From Gelidibacter sediminis (GTDB taxonomy: Bacteria; Bacteroidota; Bacteroidia; Flavobacteriales; Flavobacteriaceae): DNA of 64,000 bases. Of the stretch, positions 1 through 10,132 are shown piece by piece. The number at the start of each line of letters is the position of its first letter. The stretch's first letter is position 1. The position numbers and the translations under genes are program-made. Where the stretch lies: the NCBI RefSeq assembly GCF_004364975.1, contig NZ_SOBW01000008.1:248001-312000 (forward strand), given 5' to 3'. The notes beneath the pieces are model-generated. The model was not told the DNA's origin and did not search any database. It worked only from the letters and a program-made list of their open reading frames with translations.

Positions 1-2940
1 TTACCGGGTGCTTCAGTAATAGAAAAAGGAACTAATAATGGTACATCCACTGATTTTGACGGAAAATTCATGTTAGATGTGGCCAGTGCCAATTCAATTT
101 TAGTTATTTCATACGTTGGTTTTAAATCGCAGGAAGTTAAGGCATCAACAAGTATGACTATTTCATTGGTGCCTGACGCCAGTGCTTTAGATGAGGTAGT
201 TGTAGTTGGGTATGGTACCCAGAAAAAAAGTGATATCGTCAATTCTGTTGCGACTGTAGATTTGGAGGACGCTACCTTAACTCCAACGTCAGACGTCAAT
301 GAGATGTTAAGGGGTAGAATAGCCGGATTACAAGTTAATGTTGGTAGTGGTACCTTGAGGCCAGGTGGAACGTCTGATATTATTTTTAGAGGACAAGGTT
401 CTATTGAAGGAAACGTGAGTGCAATTTATGTTGTAGATGGAATTATTAGAGATGGCGGAATTGAAGATATCGATTCTGACGATATTCAATCCATCGAATT
501 TTTAAAGGATGCATCTGCCCAAGCCATCTATGGTTCAAGAGGTGCCAATGGTGTTGTTTTAATTACTACCAAACGTGGTAATGCAAATAAACTAAGTGTA
601 AGTTACCATGGTTTTGTAACCGCTAAAACGATTGAAAGAAATTTTGATGTCTACAGTGGTCAAGAATTTGCTCAGTTGAGAAGAGAAGCTGTACGGGCTA
701 ATAATGATGGCGATGTATACTCTGATGACGCCGATATTTTTTCAGATATAGAATTACAATCCATTGCAAATAATGAGTTTGTGAATTGGGAGGACGAACT
801 GGTTAAAAACGGGTTTGTCAATAGTCAAGCCATCAGCATTAGCGGTGGTACGGATATGACTAAGGTTTTTGGAAGCATCAACTATTTTAAGGAAGATGGA
901 CTCATCCCTACTTCTAGTTATACAAGAAAAACTTTCCGATTAAATGTTGATCAGAAATTGAGTAAAAAAATCTCTGTGAACTTTGATGTAAACTTACTGA
1001 ATGATGATGTAAAGAGGCCTGCAAACGTAAATGTAATCACTTTTTCTCCACTTGGTAGGGCTTATGATGATAATGGAAATCTTACCCGCTATCCAAGTGG
1101 TGAAGAATCCTCTCCGGTCAATCCAATTTTTAATTTACGTGAACAGAAAAATGAAGAAAGAGGAAATGACTTCGTAATCAATATTACACCTATTTGGCAA
1201 ATTACTGAGGACTTACAATACCAATTAAAAACTAATATGACTAGAAGAACGTCTGAGAGAGGTCAGTATCAATCTTCATTGAGTTCGGCAGGAGATGATG
1301 TAAATGGTATTGCCAGAATTGACAATCGCCTAAGGGAGTCTTATTTAATAGAGAACATATTAACTTACGACAAGGCAATAAATGATAACAATCAATTAAA
1401 TGTAACTTTAGTACAGTCTGCTCAAGAAAATAAATTTAGTAGAACATTTACTGAAGGTCAGGGATTTACTAATGAAAGTTTAGGTTATGATGGCATAACA
1501 AACGCTATAGGAAATGTAAGCGTTGAACGTGATAAAAATCAGCAAAGGTTAGCTTCTTTTATGGCCAGAGCGCGCTACAGTTTAATGAATAGATACTTAT
1601 TTGAGGTTACAGGTAGGGCAGATGGTGCTTCTGTTAATTCTGAAGATAATAAGTGGAGTTTTAATCCCGCAGCTTCATTTGCATGGCAGCTTCATAAAGA
1701 GGACTTTTTTAAGGATGTCAATTCCATTCAGGAACTTAAGTTTAGAGCCAGTTACGGATCATTAGTAAATGATTTGGGTCATGCCTACACGTCTTTATTT
1801 ACTGCTGAAGGGCAAAATTATATTTTTGATGAGCAATCTGCTTCAGGCTATTCCCCTTCTGTAATTTTACCCAATACAAACTTAAAATTCGAACGGATTA
1901 CCACGGCTAATTTAGGGTTGGACTTCTCTGTTTTTAACCGTGTGTTGGTAGGTAATTTCAACTGGTATGATGCTAGAACTACCGATTTATTATTAAAACG
2001 AGGCGTCCCTTCCATTACAGGCTATCAGTATACTTTTTTCAATGCTGGCGAATTACAAAACACTGGTATAGAACTTAGTTTAACTGCTAATATTGTCAAT
2101 ACTGACGACCTTAAATGGTCAGTGTCTACCAATTGGTCCAACAATAAAAATAAATTGAAAAAATTATATGATGATGGTGATGGTAATCCTATTACGGTAG
2201 ATGATACTTACAACTATTTTGTAGGACAACCAGTGGGTGTTATTTACCAATATCAATTTGATGGGATATGGCAAGAAGGTGATGATTTTGCCAATGCACC
2301 TCAGGCAAATCCTGAGTCATCATTAACCCAAAACAATTTAAGACCTGGAGATATCAGAATTGCTGATACCAATGGTGTAGATGCAGCTGGGAATTTGACA
2401 GGTGTACCAGATGGAAAGATTACTCCAGAAGATAGAGTTTTTACAGATCCGAGTCCAGATTGGTTTGGTTCTGTGTCATCTACCTTGGCTTATAGAGGTT
2501 TTGATTTATTTGTAGATTTCTACTTTGTTGAAGGCGCTACCAAAGTGAATCCATTTTTATCAGATTTTAATAATGGAGGAACCATATCAGGTAAGTTGAA
2601 TGGTGTAAAAGTTGATTATTACACTCCAGAAAATCCTTCAACTAGCTTCCCAAGACCAAATTTTGATTCAACGCCGTTATATTTAAATGCTTTAGCAGTA
2701 AGAGACGCTTCCTACGTGAGACTTAGAACATTGAGTTTAGGGTATAGTTTATCTGATGCGGTCAATTCGCAATTAGGATTAGATCAAATCCGATTCTATG
2801 TAACGGGTACTAACTTATTTACAAATACAGACTATATAGGATACAGTCCAGAGGTTAATATTAGAAGTACGTTTTCTAATGCAGATACCGGCTATCCAGA
2901 CGCGAGAAGTTTCACCTTTGGCGTAAGAGTTAAATTTTAA
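1..2940 (+). CDS. SusC-like TonB-dependent outer membrane receptor, 5' end outside window
   Basis: The reading frame is open from base 1, so start codon, signal peptide and most of the N-terminal carboxypeptidase-regulatory-like domain lie upstream; 979 residues are visible. The first ~50 residues are the end of that domain (G-x-S-T-D-x-D-G-x-F pattern). They are followed by the SusC-type plug start (VVVVGYGTQKK), a TonB plug (GRIAGLQV, IYVVDGI, GSRGANGVV) and a long beta-barrel ending in an aromatic-terminated strand (FGVRVKF), as outer membrane proteins do. By family it imports oligosaccharides with the SusD partner encoded 17 bp downstream. The glycanase genes that follow suggest a beta-glucan substrate; that is inference. 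Confidence 0.97.
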   Translation, partial: LPGASVIEKGTNNGTSTDFDGKFMLDVASANSILVISYVGFKSQEVKASTSMTISLVPDASALDEVVVVGYGTQKKSDIVNSVATVDLEDATLTPTSDVNEMLRGRIAGLQVNVGSGTLRPGGTSDIIFRGQGSIEGNVSAIYVVDGIIRDGGIEDIDSDDIQSIEFLKDASAQAIYGSRGANGVVLITTKRGNANKLSVSYHGFVTAKTIERNFDVYSGQEFAQLRREAVRANNDGDVYSDDADIFSDIELQSIANNEFVNWEDELVKNGFVNSQAISISGGTDMTKVFGSINYFKEDGLIPTSSYTRKTFRLNVDQKLSKKISVNFDVNLLNDDVKRPANVNVITFSPLGRAYDDNGNLTRYPSGEESSPVNPIFNLREQKNEERGNDFVINITPIWQITEDLQYQLKTNMTRRTSERGQYQSSLSSAGDDVNGIARIDNRLRESYLIENILTYDKAINDNNQLNVTLVQSAQENKFSRTFTEGQGFTNESLGYDGITNAIGNVSVERDKNQQRLASFMARARYSLMNRYLFEVTGRADGASVNSEDNKWSFNPAASFAWQLHKEDFFKDVNSIQELKFRASYGSLVNDLGHAYTSLFTAEGQNYIFDEQSASGYSPSVILPNTNLKFERITTANLGLDFSVFNRVLVGNFNWYDARTTDLLLKRGVPSITGYQYTFFNAGELQNTGIELSLTANIVNTDDLKWSVSTNWSNNKNKLKKLYDDGDGNPITVDDTYNYFVGQPVGVIYQYQFDGIWQEGDDFANAPQANPESSLTQNNLRPGDIRIADTNGVDAAGNLTGVPDGKITPEDRVFTDPSPDWFGSVSSTLAYRGFDLFVDFYFVEGATKVNPFLSDFNNGGTISGKLNGVKVDYYTPENPSTSFPRPNFDSTPLYLNALAVRDASYVRLRTLSLGYSLSDAVNSQLGLDQIRFYVTGTNLFTNTDYIGYSPEVNIRSTFSNADTGYPDARSFTFGVRVKF

Positions 2941-2957
2941 TTATAAAAAATAATATT

Positions 2958-4562
2958 ATGAAAATGAAGTTTTTTAATTTGGAACTCAAGAGTATTGCAT
3001 TACTCTCCATGTCGCTATTCTTTTTCTTAACCTCATGCCAGGATTATCTAGAAGAACAACCAAGCACACTTATTGATTCAGATTACATTTTCACCACTGA
3101 AGATGGATTGAAATCAGGTGTGGTGAGCTTATATAAATTTAATAGAGATAGATATGACAATGGTACAGAAGATTTTATGGGTGCTGTGCTAATGTCTTCA
3201 AGAAGCGACTTGGCATTCAGTAGGACAGGTTATACCGGTTTGATGGGAAGGTACCAAAGAGGCGTTTCTCCAGTAGATCAGGGCGCTAACTTTGTGTCTT
3301 CACTGTTTTGGAAACATTATTATAACCTGGCCAATAAAGCAACCGCTATAATAAATGCCGCAGAAGTAGTTCAAGGCGTTGATGCCGCCACTAAAAATCA
3401 AATATTAGCAGAGGCCAAGTTTTTTAGAGCCGAAGCTTACTTTTATCTTTACAGAATGTTTAACAACATTTATATCACTACTGAAACAATTACCGTAGAC
3501 AATGCCTTCAATGTGATTAATGACAAATCATCAAAAGAAGAGATCTTCGCGTTGTTAAATAGCGATTTGAGTTTTGCAGTAGAGCATTTAAAATGGAACG
3601 ATACATTTGGTCGTGTCACCAAAGGCACCGCTAAGCATGTAAAAGCAAAAGTGGCCATGTGGCAGGGTGATTGGGAAGAGGCTAAAAATCAAGCTATTTC
3701 GTTAATAGAAGAAGGTCCTCATAGTTTAGTGCCTACAACCGCTGATGTCTTTGCTGGCGATAGAAATAACTCTGAGGCCCTATTTGTGATCCAATCAAAG
3801 GACGATTTACTTGGAGGCGGTGGCAACACCATGATGAATGCCAATTATGTTACCCAATATTTTCAAATTCCTGGTATTGAATCCAATGTAGAACAAGGAG
3901 GAAGAGGATTTTCTCGAGTGCTACCAAATTTATACTTATTGAATTTATTGGCTGAAGACCCAAACGATACTAGAGATGACAACACCTATTTTAGATTAAA
4001 ATATTATTATACGTCAGGAGATAAGGTGGGTCAGGAAATTACCATTTACAAACCAATAACTGACTTAGATAATCCAAGTCCTACTTACCAAAGTTATTAT
4101 CAAAGACTACATCCATCGTGTATCAAATTTGCTCAGGAAGATGACAATCCGAATTCCTATTTAAATAGAAGTAATATAATGGTGTACAGGTTGGCAGAAA
4201 CCTACTTAATAGCTGCTGAAGCTATAATGAGATCATCCGGAGACCCGTTGCCTTATATCAATGCTGTGAGAACCAGAGCTGGAGCTGCGCCATTAGAAAG
4301 TGTAGATCAACAGGCTATTCTAGATGAGCGTGCCAGAGAATTGGCTTTTGAAGGACACCGTTGGTTTACTTTAAAACGCATGGGGCAAGAGGTCATCAAT
4401 TCCCAAATAACAAAATATGCCGGAGATGGTGAATACTTTCCTGTAAATTTAGGTGATAAGGATCCAAGAGAAAATTGGCAACCGCATTACATTAATTTCC
4501 CGATTGCTCAAATTGATCTCGATTTATTAGGTTCATCATATCCACAAAATGACGGATATTAA
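2958..4562 (+). CDS. SusD/RagB-like glycan-binding outer membrane lipoprotein
   Basis: 534 residues with a lipoprotein signal peptide (LTSC, lipid-carrying Cys27). The C-terminal part has the SusD hallmarks: a helical segment RLAETYLIAAEA, the AVRTRAG segment and ILDERARELAFEGHRW. SusD proteins cap the SusC barrel on the cell surface and bind the incoming glycan. It lies 17 bp after the SusC gene and is surely co-transcribed. Which glycan it binds cannot be read from the sequence. Confidence 0.97.
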   Translation: MKMKFFNLELKSIALLSMSLFFFLTSCQDYLEEQPSTLIDSDYIFTTEDGLKSGVVSLYKFNRDRYDNGTEDFMGAVLMSSRSDLAFSRTGYTGLMGRYQRGVSPVDQGANFVSSLFWKHYYNLANKATAIINAAEVVQGVDAATKNQILAEAKFFRAEAYFYLYRMFNNIYITTETITVDNAFNVINDKSSKEEIFALLNSDLSFAVEHLKWNDTFGRVTKGTAKHVKAKVAMWQGDWEEAKNQAISLIEEGPHSLVPTTADVFAGDRNNSEALFVIQSKDDLLGGGGNTMMNANYVTQYFQIPGIESNVEQGGRGFSRVLPNLYLLNLLAEDPNDTRDDNTYFRLKYYYTSGDKVGQEITIYKPITDLDNPSPTYQSYYQRLHPSCIKFAQEDDNPNSYLNRSNIMVYRLAETYLIAAEAIMRSSGDPLPYINAVRTRAGAAPLESVDQQAILDERARELAFEGHRWFTLKRMGQEVINSQITKYAGDGEYFPVNLGDKDPRENWQPHYINFPIAQIDLDLLGSSYPQNDGY

Positions 4563-4652
4563 TTTTAATTAAAACTCAGGCAACAACCCAGAATTAATAG
4601 CAGGGATTCTTCTTTAAGTGTCATGTTCTGCAAAGCCTATAAAGATTACATT

Positions 4653-6242
4653 ATGCGATTCATATTTATTGCTTTAGCTTTTATAGCATTTAATGCTTGT
4701 AAACCCTCTAAGGCTGAGCGAACATTTGCATTTATTAAGAATCCAGTGGTTGCCCACAGAGGTGCTTGGAAGGCTCAAAACCTCCCCCAAAACTCTATTG
4801 CGTCCCTGAAAAAAGCAATAGAGTTAGGGTGCACCGGTTCTGAGTTTGATGTCAGAATGACTTCTGATAACGTGTTAATTGTGACACATGATCCGCATTA
4901 CAACGGTCTGTTTATAGAAAACCACACTTATGCTGAATTATCACAGCACAAATTGTCGAATGGCGAAAAACTGCCCACTTTAAAAGATTATCTGCTTGCA
5001 GGCATGCGCAATAACCCTGGTACCGGATTGGTATGTGAAATAAAACCTTCTAAAACTAGGGGGCGTAATGTGCTCATGGCAGAAAAAGTTGTGGAATTGG
5101 TTGACCAGTTGAATGCTGAAAATCATATTTCTTATTACATTAGTTTTAGTTATGAACTTTTAAAAAAGATTATAGAGCTCAATCCAAATGCCAGAACATT
5201 ATACCTGGATGGCTCAAAATCACCAGAAAGCTTAAAGGAGGCTGATATTACAGGGCTGGACTATGCTGCCTATATTTACAAAAGAAAGCCTGAATGGATT
5301 ACATCAGCTAAAAAACACAACTTGGTCTTGAATGCTTGGACTGTTAATGATGCAGAAGATATTGATCTATTTTTGTCTCATGATTTTAATTATATCACAA
5401 CTGATGAGCCTGAATTAGTATTTGAACGCATTCAGCAGAGTGCCACTTATAACACAGACTATAAATTGGTGTGGAATGATGAGTTTAATTACAAAGGACC
5501 ACCAGATAGCTCAAAATGGACCTATAGCTATGGGTTTATTGCCAATCAGGAAAAGCAATATTATACTGACAGTTTGAAGAATGCGCGTGTTGAAAATGGG
5601 CATTTGATTCTTGAGGCACATAAGGAGAAGCTGGCCAATAAAGATTTTAACAACCCTAACCTTAAAGAATGGGCCAATTATAAGAAAGACATTGATTCCG
5701 CGCAATATTCTTCTGCCAGAATTTCTACTGAAGGCTTAGCGGCGTGGAAGTATGGACGTATTGAAGTGCGCGCAAAACTGCCCAAAGGCCGTGGTATGTG
5801 GCCCGCAATATGGATGTTAAGTGAAGATCGACAGGCTATCGGTTGGCCTGAAAGTGGTGAAATTGATATCATGGAACATGTGGGTTATGTCAATGATACC
5901 ATTCATGGCACTATTCATACCAAAGCATATAATCATTTAAAGGGAACCCAAAAGGGCAAAACAATATTTATTGATGACCCCAATGAAAGCTTTCATGTTT
6001 TTGCATTGGAATGGACTCCAGAGAAAATGGAATTTTTATTGGATGGCCAGGTGTATAACCAGATTATTAATGAACATAAATCTACGGCCGAATGGCCTTT
6101 TGATAAAAAATACCATCTGATTCTAAATGTCGCCGTGGGAGGTATGTGGGGTGGTTTGAAAGGCATTGATGATTCTATTTTTCCTCAACGGATGACTGTA
6201 GATTATGTCAGAGTCTTTCAGAAGAACCCAAAGGATATATAA
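4653..6242 (+). CDS. Lipoprotein fusing a glycerophosphodiesterase (GDPD) domain to a GH16 beta-glucanase domain
   Basis: I chose the ATG at 4653 (529 aa) over an in-frame ATG 30 bp upstream because it begins a clean lipoprotein signal peptide with Cys16. Residues ~25-255 are a GDPD domain: VAHRGAW, the metal-binding pair in SEFDV, the second catalytic His in THDPH, and EIKP are all present. Residues ~270-525 are a GH16 domain with WNDEF near its start and the catalytic motif GEIDIMEH (nucleophile E403, acid/base E408), followed by HTKAYNH and AVGGMWGG as in laminarinase-like (beta-1,3-glucanase) members. Both halves look intact and there is no frameshift at the joint. Probably tethered at the cell surface or in the periplasm. 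The next gene begins directly after the stop codon. Joining of these two activities is unusual; see findings. Confidence 0.93.
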   Translation: MRFIFIALAFIAFNACKPSKAERTFAFIKNPVVAHRGAWKAQNLPQNSIASLKKAIELGCTGSEFDVRMTSDNVLIVTHDPHYNGLFIENHTYAELSQHKLSNGEKLPTLKDYLLAGMRNNPGTGLVCEIKPSKTRGRNVLMAEKVVELVDQLNAENHISYYISFSYELLKKIIELNPNARTLYLDGSKSPESLKEADITGLDYAAYIYKRKPEWITSAKKHNLVLNAWTVNDAEDIDLFLSHDFNYITTDEPELVFERIQQSATYNTDYKLVWNDEFNYKGPPDSSKWTYSYGFIANQEKQYYTDSLKNARVENGHLILEAHKEKLANKDFNNPNLKEWANYKKDIDSAQYSSARISTEGLAAWKYGRIEVRAKLPKGRGMWPAIWMLSEDRQAIGWPESGEIDIMEHVGYVNDTIHGTIHTKAYNHLKGTQKGKTIFIDDPNESFHVFALEWTPEKMEFLLDGQVYNQIINEHKSTAEWPFDKKYHLILNVAVGGMWGGLKGIDDSIFPQRMTVDYVRVFQKNPKDI

Positions 6243-7097
6243 ATGAAAAAGCGGATTGGAGTAATACTGGCAGTAACGTTGATACTGACAGGTTGTAAAA
6301 GTTTTGATCATGGTCAATTACAAGAAAATGGTCTTAGAGTGATGACCTATAATTTACGTTTGGACACTGCATCAGATAACGAAAATGCGTGGTCCAATAG
6401 AAAGGCATTCGTGAGTTCTCAAATTATGTTTTTAGAACCAGATATTCTTGGAGTGCAGGAAGCTCGGCCTAATCAAGTAACTGATCTAAAAGAAGCCTTA
6501 ACAGATTATATGTTTATAGGGCAAGGTCGTGATGGCGGACAGGAAGGTGAGCACGCGGGCATATATTATAACAGTAAAAAAGTTTCAGTGGAGCAGGATC
6601 AAACCTTTTGGCTATCTACAACTCCAGACACCGTTTCTAAAGGTTGGGATGCGGCCTACCCACGGGTGTGTACATTTGGGTTGTTCAGATTAAAGCAGAG
6701 CAAGCAAAAATTTTGGGTTTTTAATACACACTTAGATCATGATGGGCAGGTTGCTCAAAAAGAGGGCTTGTTACTCATTTTAGAAAAGATTAAAAATGTC
6801 AATCGAAACAATTATCCTGTAATCTTGATGGGCGATTTTAATATAGAGCCTGATTCTGAGATTTTTTCAAGATTAAAGCCGTATTATAAGGATTCCAGGC
6901 TTGAAGCCGCCGTGGTTTTCGGACCTGAAGGGACATTTAATGCCTTTAAATACCATGAGCCAGTAACCAGAAGAATAGATTATATTTTGGTGTCAAATGA
7001 TATTAGTGTTCAAAAATACGGCACCTTATCAAGTGCTATCGATTTCCGGTTTCCATCAGATCATTTCCCGGTTTTTGTTCAAATTATGCTCAAATAA
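6243..7097 (+). CDS. Endonuclease/exonuclease/phosphatase (EEP) family lipoprotein
   Basis: 284 residues with a lipoprotein signal peptide (LTGC, Cys18), so it acts outside the cytoplasm and is unlikely to be a DNA repair nuclease. The EEP fold motifs are present in order: MTYNLR, the metal-binding Glu in GVQEARP, NTHLDH, GDFNIEPDS and the terminal SDHFPV. The family splits phosphodiester or phosphomonoester bonds in nucleic acids, lipids or sugar phosphates. Its ATG abuts the stop codon of the GDPD-GH16 gene, indicating tight co-expression. I infer a role in removing a phosphate-linked group from the glycan or its breakdown products; the real substrate is unknown. Confidence 0.9.
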   Translation: MKKRIGVILAVTLILTGCKSFDHGQLQENGLRVMTYNLRLDTASDNENAWSNRKAFVSSQIMFLEPDILGVQEARPNQVTDLKEALTDYMFIGQGRDGGQEGEHAGIYYNSKKVSVEQDQTFWLSTTPDTVSKGWDAAYPRVCTFGLFRLKQSKQKFWVFNTHLDHDGQVAQKEGLLLILEKIKNVNRNNYPVILMGDFNIEPDSEIFSRLKPYYKDSRLEAAVVFGPEGTFNAFKYHEPVTRRIDYILVSNDISVQKYGTLSSAIDFRFPSDHFPVFVQIMLK

Positions 7098-7108
7098 ACT
7101 ATAAACAC

Positions 7109-9436
7109 ATGAAATTTACCACTTCAATTTTCTATACAACCGTAGTAACTCTAAAGCTTTCATTTATAGCATTATTGTTATCCTCATCTACAAGTGTTCA
7201 AAATTTAAAACCTTCACCAAAAATTGCGCCTATAGAGCAAAAAGTAGATTCGGTATTATCACTAATGCGCCTCAATGAAAAGATTGGCCAATTGGTGCAA
7301 TATAGTGGCAGTTGGGATGCAACAGGCCCAACATCATCACAAGGCGATCAACATAAACTGGAAAAACTTAAGCGAGGAGAAGTGGGGTCTATGTTAAATG
7401 TAACATCGGTAGCAAGTATTAGGGAAACACAAAAAATCATTATGGAGCATAGTCGTTTAAAGATTCCATTGATTTTTGCCTACGATGTCATTCATGGCTA
7501 CAAAACAATTTTTCCAATCCCCTTAGGAGAAAGTGCCAGTTGGGATTTAGACCTGATGCAGAAATCGGCAGAAATAGCCGCTCGGGAATCTGCTGCATCT
7601 GGCCTGCAATGGACTTTTGCACCAATGATTGATGTGTCTAGAGATGCGCGTTGGGGACGTGTTATGGAAGGTGCAGGTGAAGATCCTTTTTTAAATTCGA
7701 AAATAGGTGTGGCACGGATTAAGGGTTTTCAAGGCGATGATCTCTCCTCTAAATTTACCATAGCAGCCTGTGCAAAACATTTTGCTGGTTACGGATTTGG
7801 TGAAGCAGGACGCGACTACAACACGGTAAATATAGGAATTCATGAATTGCACAATACAATTCTACCTCCATTTAAAGCCGCTGCAGAGGCAGGTGTGGCT
7901 ACATTTATGAATGCCTTTAATGACATTGATGGTATTCCTGCTACTGGGCACAAAGCTTTACAACGCGACCTATTAAAGGGCGAATGGCAGTGGGAAGGAC
8001 TAATGGTGTCAGATTGGGGGTCTATTGGAGAAATGATTGCGCATGGTTATGCAAAAGATAAAAGACACGCTGCAGAAATTGCCTTAAATGCTGGTAGCGA
8101 TATGGACATGGAGTCTTATGCCTATGAAGCACATTTGGGGGCATTGCTAGAGGAGCAAAAGATTACCATGAACCAACTTGATGATGCCGTTAGGCGCGTA
8201 CTCAGATTAAAATTTGAGTTGGGTTTGTTTGATGATCCGTATAAATACTGCGATGAAGAGCGAGAAAAGAATGAAGTGTATACGCCTATAAATTTAGCCT
8301 TCGCTAGAGAAGTTGCAAAAAAATCTATTGTACTTCTTAAAAATGACAAAAAGATGCTGCCGCTTTCCAAAGATCTCAAAAGTTTAGCAGTCATAGGTCC
8401 ATTGGCAAATGACAAGGATTCACCATTAGGCAATTGGAGAGGTAAAGGAACGTATAACTCCGCAGTGTCTCTATTAGAGGGTATAAAAGGTATGGTTGGT
8501 AAAAACACCAAAATCTATTATGAAAAAGGCGTAGCTTTAACTGTACCATCTGTAGAACTAGGAACCAATCAGTTTTTACATCCCTTAAAATTTAATACTA
8601 CCGATGCTTCTGGTATTCCGGCTGCTGTTGCCGCCGCAAAAAAAGCAGAGGTGGTAGTGTTGGCCATAGGCGAGAACGCCTATCAAACTGGAGAGGGCAG
8701 AAGTCAAGTAGATATAGGTTTTGCTGGGTTGCAGAACGAGCTTTTGGAAGCTGTCTACAAGGTCAATAAAAATATAGTGATTGTGTTAATGAATGGCAGG
8801 CCAATGGATCTCAGTCGTGTTTCTCAAATTGCACCTTCCATCTTAGAATGTTGGCATTTGGGTTCAGAGTCTGGAAATGCTATTGCCGATGTAGTGTTTG
8901 GAGATTATAATCCTTCAGGTAAATTGCCGGTGTCCTTTCCGCATCACGTAGGGCAAGAGCCGTTGTATTACAATCAAAAAAACACTGGTAGGCCTAATAG
9001 TCTCAATCATGTTACATTTTCGGGATATAGAGATGCTCCAAAAAGTGCATTATATCCTTTCGGATTCGGTTTAAGTTATACGACTTTTGAGTATGGCGAA
9101 ATCACGTTAAATAAAAATGTAATGACATTGAATGGTGAAATAATAGCATCCGTAGAGGTTAAAAATACAGGTGATGTAGCAGGCGAAGAAGTTGTGCAGT
9201 TATATGTCAGGGATATGGTAGGTAGCTTAGTGCGTCCAGTTAAAGAATTGAAAGGTTTCGAAAAAATCCATCTCAAGGCAGGCGCTTCAACTACCGTTAA
9301 TTTCATCATTAGTGCTGATCTCCTTCAATTTTATACGGCAAATAATAAATGGGAAGTAGAGCCAGGAACCTTTAATGTTTGGATAGGCGGCGACTCTACT
9401 ACTGAACCAATGAAGAGTTTTAGTGTGGTGGAATGA
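7109..9436 (+). CDS. bglX: GH3 family beta-glucosidase (BglX-like)
   Basis: 775 residues, the usual size for three-domain GH3 enzymes. An N-terminal hydrophobic stretch (~residues 10-28) looks like a signal peptide, so it is probably periplasmic. The TIM-barrel domain carries AKHFAGYG and the nucleophile motif LMVSDWG (Asp302). The alpha/beta domain follows (AVIGPLAND, GEGRSQVDI), then a C-terminal fibronectin-III-like domain (VKNTGDVAGEEVVQLYV). It removes terminal beta-linked glucose from oligosaccharides and would finish the work of the GH16 enzyme. It lies 11 bp behind the EEP gene and closes the operon. Linkage preference (beta-1,3, 1,6 or 1,4) is not readable. Confidence 0.95.
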   Translation: MKFTTSIFYTTVVTLKLSFIALLLSSSTSVQNLKPSPKIAPIEQKVDSVLSLMRLNEKIGQLVQYSGSWDATGPTSSQGDQHKLEKLKRGEVGSMLNVTSVASIRETQKIIMEHSRLKIPLIFAYDVIHGYKTIFPIPLGESASWDLDLMQKSAEIAARESAASGLQWTFAPMIDVSRDARWGRVMEGAGEDPFLNSKIGVARIKGFQGDDLSSKFTIAACAKHFAGYGFGEAGRDYNTVNIGIHELHNTILPPFKAAAEAGVATFMNAFNDIDGIPATGHKALQRDLLKGEWQWEGLMVSDWGSIGEMIAHGYAKDKRHAAEIALNAGSDMDMESYAYEAHLGALLEEQKITMNQLDDAVRRVLRLKFELGLFDDPYKYCDEEREKNEVYTPINLAFAREVAKKSIVLLKNDKKMLPLSKDLKSLAVIGPLANDKDSPLGNWRGKGTYNSAVSLLEGIKGMVGKNTKIYYEKGVALTVPSVELGTNQFLHPLKFNTTDASGIPAAVAAAKKAEVVVLAIGENAYQTGEGRSQVDIGFAGLQNELLEAVYKVNKNIVIVLMNGRPMDLSRVSQIAPSILECWHLGSESGNAIADVVFGDYNPSGKLPVSFPHHVGQEPLYYNQKNTGRPNSLNHVTFSGYRDAPKSALYPFGFGLSYTTFEYGEITLNKNVMTLNGEIIASVEVKNTGDVAGEEVVQLYVRDMVGSLVRPVKELKGFEKIHLKAGASTTVNFIISADLLQFYTANNKWEVEPGTFNVWIGGDSTTEPMKSFSVVE

Positions 9437-9457
9437 GAATAAGTAATTAACAAGCTC

Positions 9458-9922
9458 TTATTCTATCCGTTGATAATTTTCGGAATAAATACGATTGCCT
9501 TGATCATCCACTTCAATTTGACTAAACCTGTCTTTTTCTAACTGAAGCTCATACTTAAATTCTTTTTTCTCTTCAATTATTTTACGCATCATTTCTGAGC
9601 CGTATTCCAATGTTTCTTTAAGCTCATTATCACTATGGTTATAATTACCATAACCAAACCATTCATTTGAATCTGCTGGCATATTTTTGCTCCACATCAC
9701 CTTATTGTCGGTGTACATTTTAACTTGTCTAATCCCGTTATTGGTTCTAAATGAATCTGCAATTTTGTTGTCAACATAATTATAGTAGCCAACCATCTCC
9801 CAAGTGCCATTAAGTGTCATGGCTTTTTCTTCCATAGTTGGCTCAGCATTGGTAACGGATTTTTCATGGTCATTGCATGCAGTGAAAGTGACAAGTAATA
9901 GAATAAAATATAGAATTTTCAT
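9458..9922 (-). CDS. Small predicted lipoprotein, lipocalin-like
   Basis: 154 residues with a lipoprotein signal (FTAC, Cys16). After a polar linker the mature part starts LNGTWEMVGYYNY, which resembles lipocalin-like or DUF4488-type domains of Bacteroidota, where a G-x-W motif opens a small barrel. I do not recognise a specific family. It faces the PUL operon tail to tail (21 bp gap) and is not part of it. Function unknown. Confidence 0.8.
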   Translation of the reverse strand: MKILYFILLLVTFTACNDHEKSVTNAEPTMEEKAMTLNGTWEMVGYYNYVDNKIADSFRTNNGIRQVKMYTDNKVMWSKNMPADSNEWFGYGNYNHSDNELKETLEYGSEMMRKIIEEKKEFKYELQLEKDRFSQIEVDDQGNRIYSENYQRIE

Positions 9923-10132
9923 AACGCTAAGTTTTTGATTATTAAGGAAAAGTTATCCTAATTTACAAAAAAAGAAGCACTTATTCTCAATTTTTTTTCT
10001 TAACTCAGAAATGAAATTTTAACATACGCTTTCTATGTCCTATGTGCCATAATATTTAAAAGGTTTTTTGGAAACTACGACAAACTTTGGAAATTCAGCA
10101 ACATTGTGTTTTTGGTTTATACAAAATATGTG

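Noticed and set aside
8122-8511. 129-aa open frame on the minus strand inside the GH3 gene
   Set aside because: Antisense shadow of a well-supported gene; no motif, Ser/Phe-rich composition typical of shadows.
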